Assembly (NCBI RefSeq): GCF_038811545.1
Contig: NZ_CP133319.1
Coordinates: forward strand, 2,943,516-3,007,515
Source: Rhodoligotrophos sp. CJ14
Lineage (GTDB): Bacteria; Pseudomonadota; Alphaproteobacteria; Rhizobiales; Im1
Length of the DNA stretch: 64,000 bases
Direction of reading: 5' to 3'
The position numbers and the translations under genes were made by a program. Numbering within the stretch: the first letter of the stretch is position 1; each line of letters opens with the position of its first letter. The notes under the pieces were generated by a model that did no database searches, was not told the DNA's origin, and saw only the letters and a program-made list of their open reading frames with translations. This document shows positions 63,200 to 64,000 of the stretch, piece after piece.

Positions 63200-64000
63200 T
63201 CGTCGAGCTCCGGCACGCGCCGCACGATCACACGCCAGCGGGAATCGCGTTCCTGTGGTTCGGGCGCGAAGTCCGGATCCCGTGCCTCCTGCCGGTCGAG
63301 TTCGGCCCAGGGAACAGCCCCTCGTTCCTGCAGCGCCTCCAGCATCGGCGTCGTCAGGGCCTCGCGGCCGAGGCGATCCAGAAGATGTCCGAGGCGTTGC
63401 ACGACCGGCCGCTCAAAGGTTGCCGACAGGGTGGCGAGTTGCTGGGGATCGATCTTCTCCGCGAGGTCGGAGAGCACCGTGGCGACATTGTCGATGCCGC
63501 CGGACGCCTTCGGATAGCGCAGCAGATCGAGAGCCGTCAGAGCTGCTGACGAGATATTCATTGTACCGGTATCGGTCTTGCGGCCCTCAATCCCTGCGGT
63601 CACCGCTTCCATGTCCTTGCGGAAATAGAAGACGATCAGGTTGCGGCCGGCACGGATCTTCGGAAGGCGCTTGGCCGAAACGACCTGGAACTCCATGACC
63701 GCCTGGTGCGTCGCGCCATGCAATTCTGCGGCCTTGAGAAGCCCGACATAGTAGGCCTGACGCTCATAACGCATGAGCGCGTCGATGTACCAGGCCGGCG
63801 GTGGCGCTCCCCAGGATGCAAACTGCGGCGGGACGACGACATAAAACCCTTGCCGCGGGTTCAGCAGGGCCTTGCGACGCTGCAAGCGCTCGGCGGCATC
63901 CAGGAACGCGCCGCGCCCGACGCCGAGCGCCGCCTCGGCTTCCTCGGCGGTGAAAACCGTCCGGCCCGCGGAGAGCAGGCCGCTGACATAGCTCGACAGG
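63196..64000 (-). CDS. AbiEi-type antitoxin/regulator, 5' end beyond the window
   Basis: At least 268 residues are open to the right edge. The visible N-terminal end reads TVFTAEEAEAALGVGRGAFL, a winged helix-turn-helix, followed by the AbiEi body (GFYVVVPPQFASWGAPPPAW, ELHGATHQAVMEFQVV). This family represses its own operon and neutralises AbiEii. TTG 63885 begins the frame from an internal start but the reading continues upstream, so the true start is outside. Confidence 0.85.
   Translation of the reverse strand, partial: LSSYVSGLLSAGRTVFTAEEAEAALGVGRGAFLDAAERLQRRKALLNPRQGFYVVVPPQFASWGAPPPAWYIDALMRYERQAYYVGLLKAAELHGATHQAVMEFQVVSAKRLPKIRAGRNLIVFYFRKDMEAVTAGIEGRKTDTGTMNISSAALTALDLLRYPKASGGIDNVATVLSDLAEKIDPQQLATLSATFERPVVQRLGHLLDRLGREALTTPMLEALQERGAVPWAELDRQEARDPDFAPEPQERDSRWRVIVRRVPELDE

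Noticed and set aside
1-64000. CRISPR array
   Set aside because: No regularly spaced direct repeats seen anywhere on reading the window.

Overview
The window looks like a GC-rich alphaproteobacterial chromosome, probably Hyphomicrobiales (Rhizobiales). The basis is the phn gene order with a DUF1045 gene, several Tat-exported polyamine-type binding proteins, tightly packed ATGA-overlapping operons, and a tRNA-Gly of alphaproteobacterial type. The genus cannot be named from sequence alone. The window splits into a metabolic left part (1-42.6 kb) and an integrated defence island (42.65 kb to beyond the right edge).

1-5.2 kb: the end of a phosphonate uptake/processing operon on the + strand (phnD tail, phnE, a DUF1045 2H-phosphoesterase, phnM, phnN), then a free-standing aldehyde dehydrogenase.

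5.3-23.4 kb: two parallel catabolic operons on the - strand. Operon A (12936 to 5257) has two crotonases, a split SucC/SucD-like ADP-forming acyl-CoA synthetase, a binding protein, an ATPase and a one-piece fused permease. Operon B (22502 to 13084) has a DadA-like flavoprotein, a fused ADP-forming acyl-CoA synthetase, a crotonase, two near-identical binding proteins, two permeases and an ATPase. A divergent IclR regulator lies next to operon B. The same 15-bp inverted repeat lies in front of both operons, so I infer one regulon that imports an acid, activates it with CoA and processes it.

23.6-41.8 kb: a GntR/FCD regulator with two - strand operons and one divergent flavoprotein gene. One operon holds a fumarate-reductase-like flavoprotein, an SDR, an isocitrate-lyase-family enzyme and an isochorismatase-like hydrolase. 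The other is a 12-gene unit: MaoC hydratase, SDR, Liv-type ABC transporter, CoA-transferase, acyl-CoA dehydrogenase, thiolase-like/DUF35 pair and acyl-CoA ligase. Related 17-bp palindromes (CTGTAGACAGTTTACAG type) sit in front of these units and the regulator gene. This reads as beta-oxidation-like breakdown of an imported carboxylic acid.

42.65-64 kb: a 46-nt 3' fragment of tRNA-Gly(GCC) followed by a tyrosine recombinase marks the left end of an island. Its cargo is: (i) a very large SMC/Rad50-like ATPase whose C-terminus looks like two LexA/S24-type folds, the last with a candidate Ser-Lys pair, preceded by a DUF2971 gene; (ii) a DUF3883 gene split by a complete 1370-bp IS256-family element with a 9-bp target duplication and also carrying an amber codon; (iii) a PIN-like gene and vsr; (iv) a NERD-SF1 helicase; (v) a DISARM-like operon in which a sigma-70 factor gene lies between a cytosine-5 methyltransferase and drmA-drmB, all four genes overlapping; (vi) an AbiE-type toxin-antitoxin pair running off the window. 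The sigma-containing DISARM-like operon and the ATPase-S24 fusion are the best candidates for undescribed biology.
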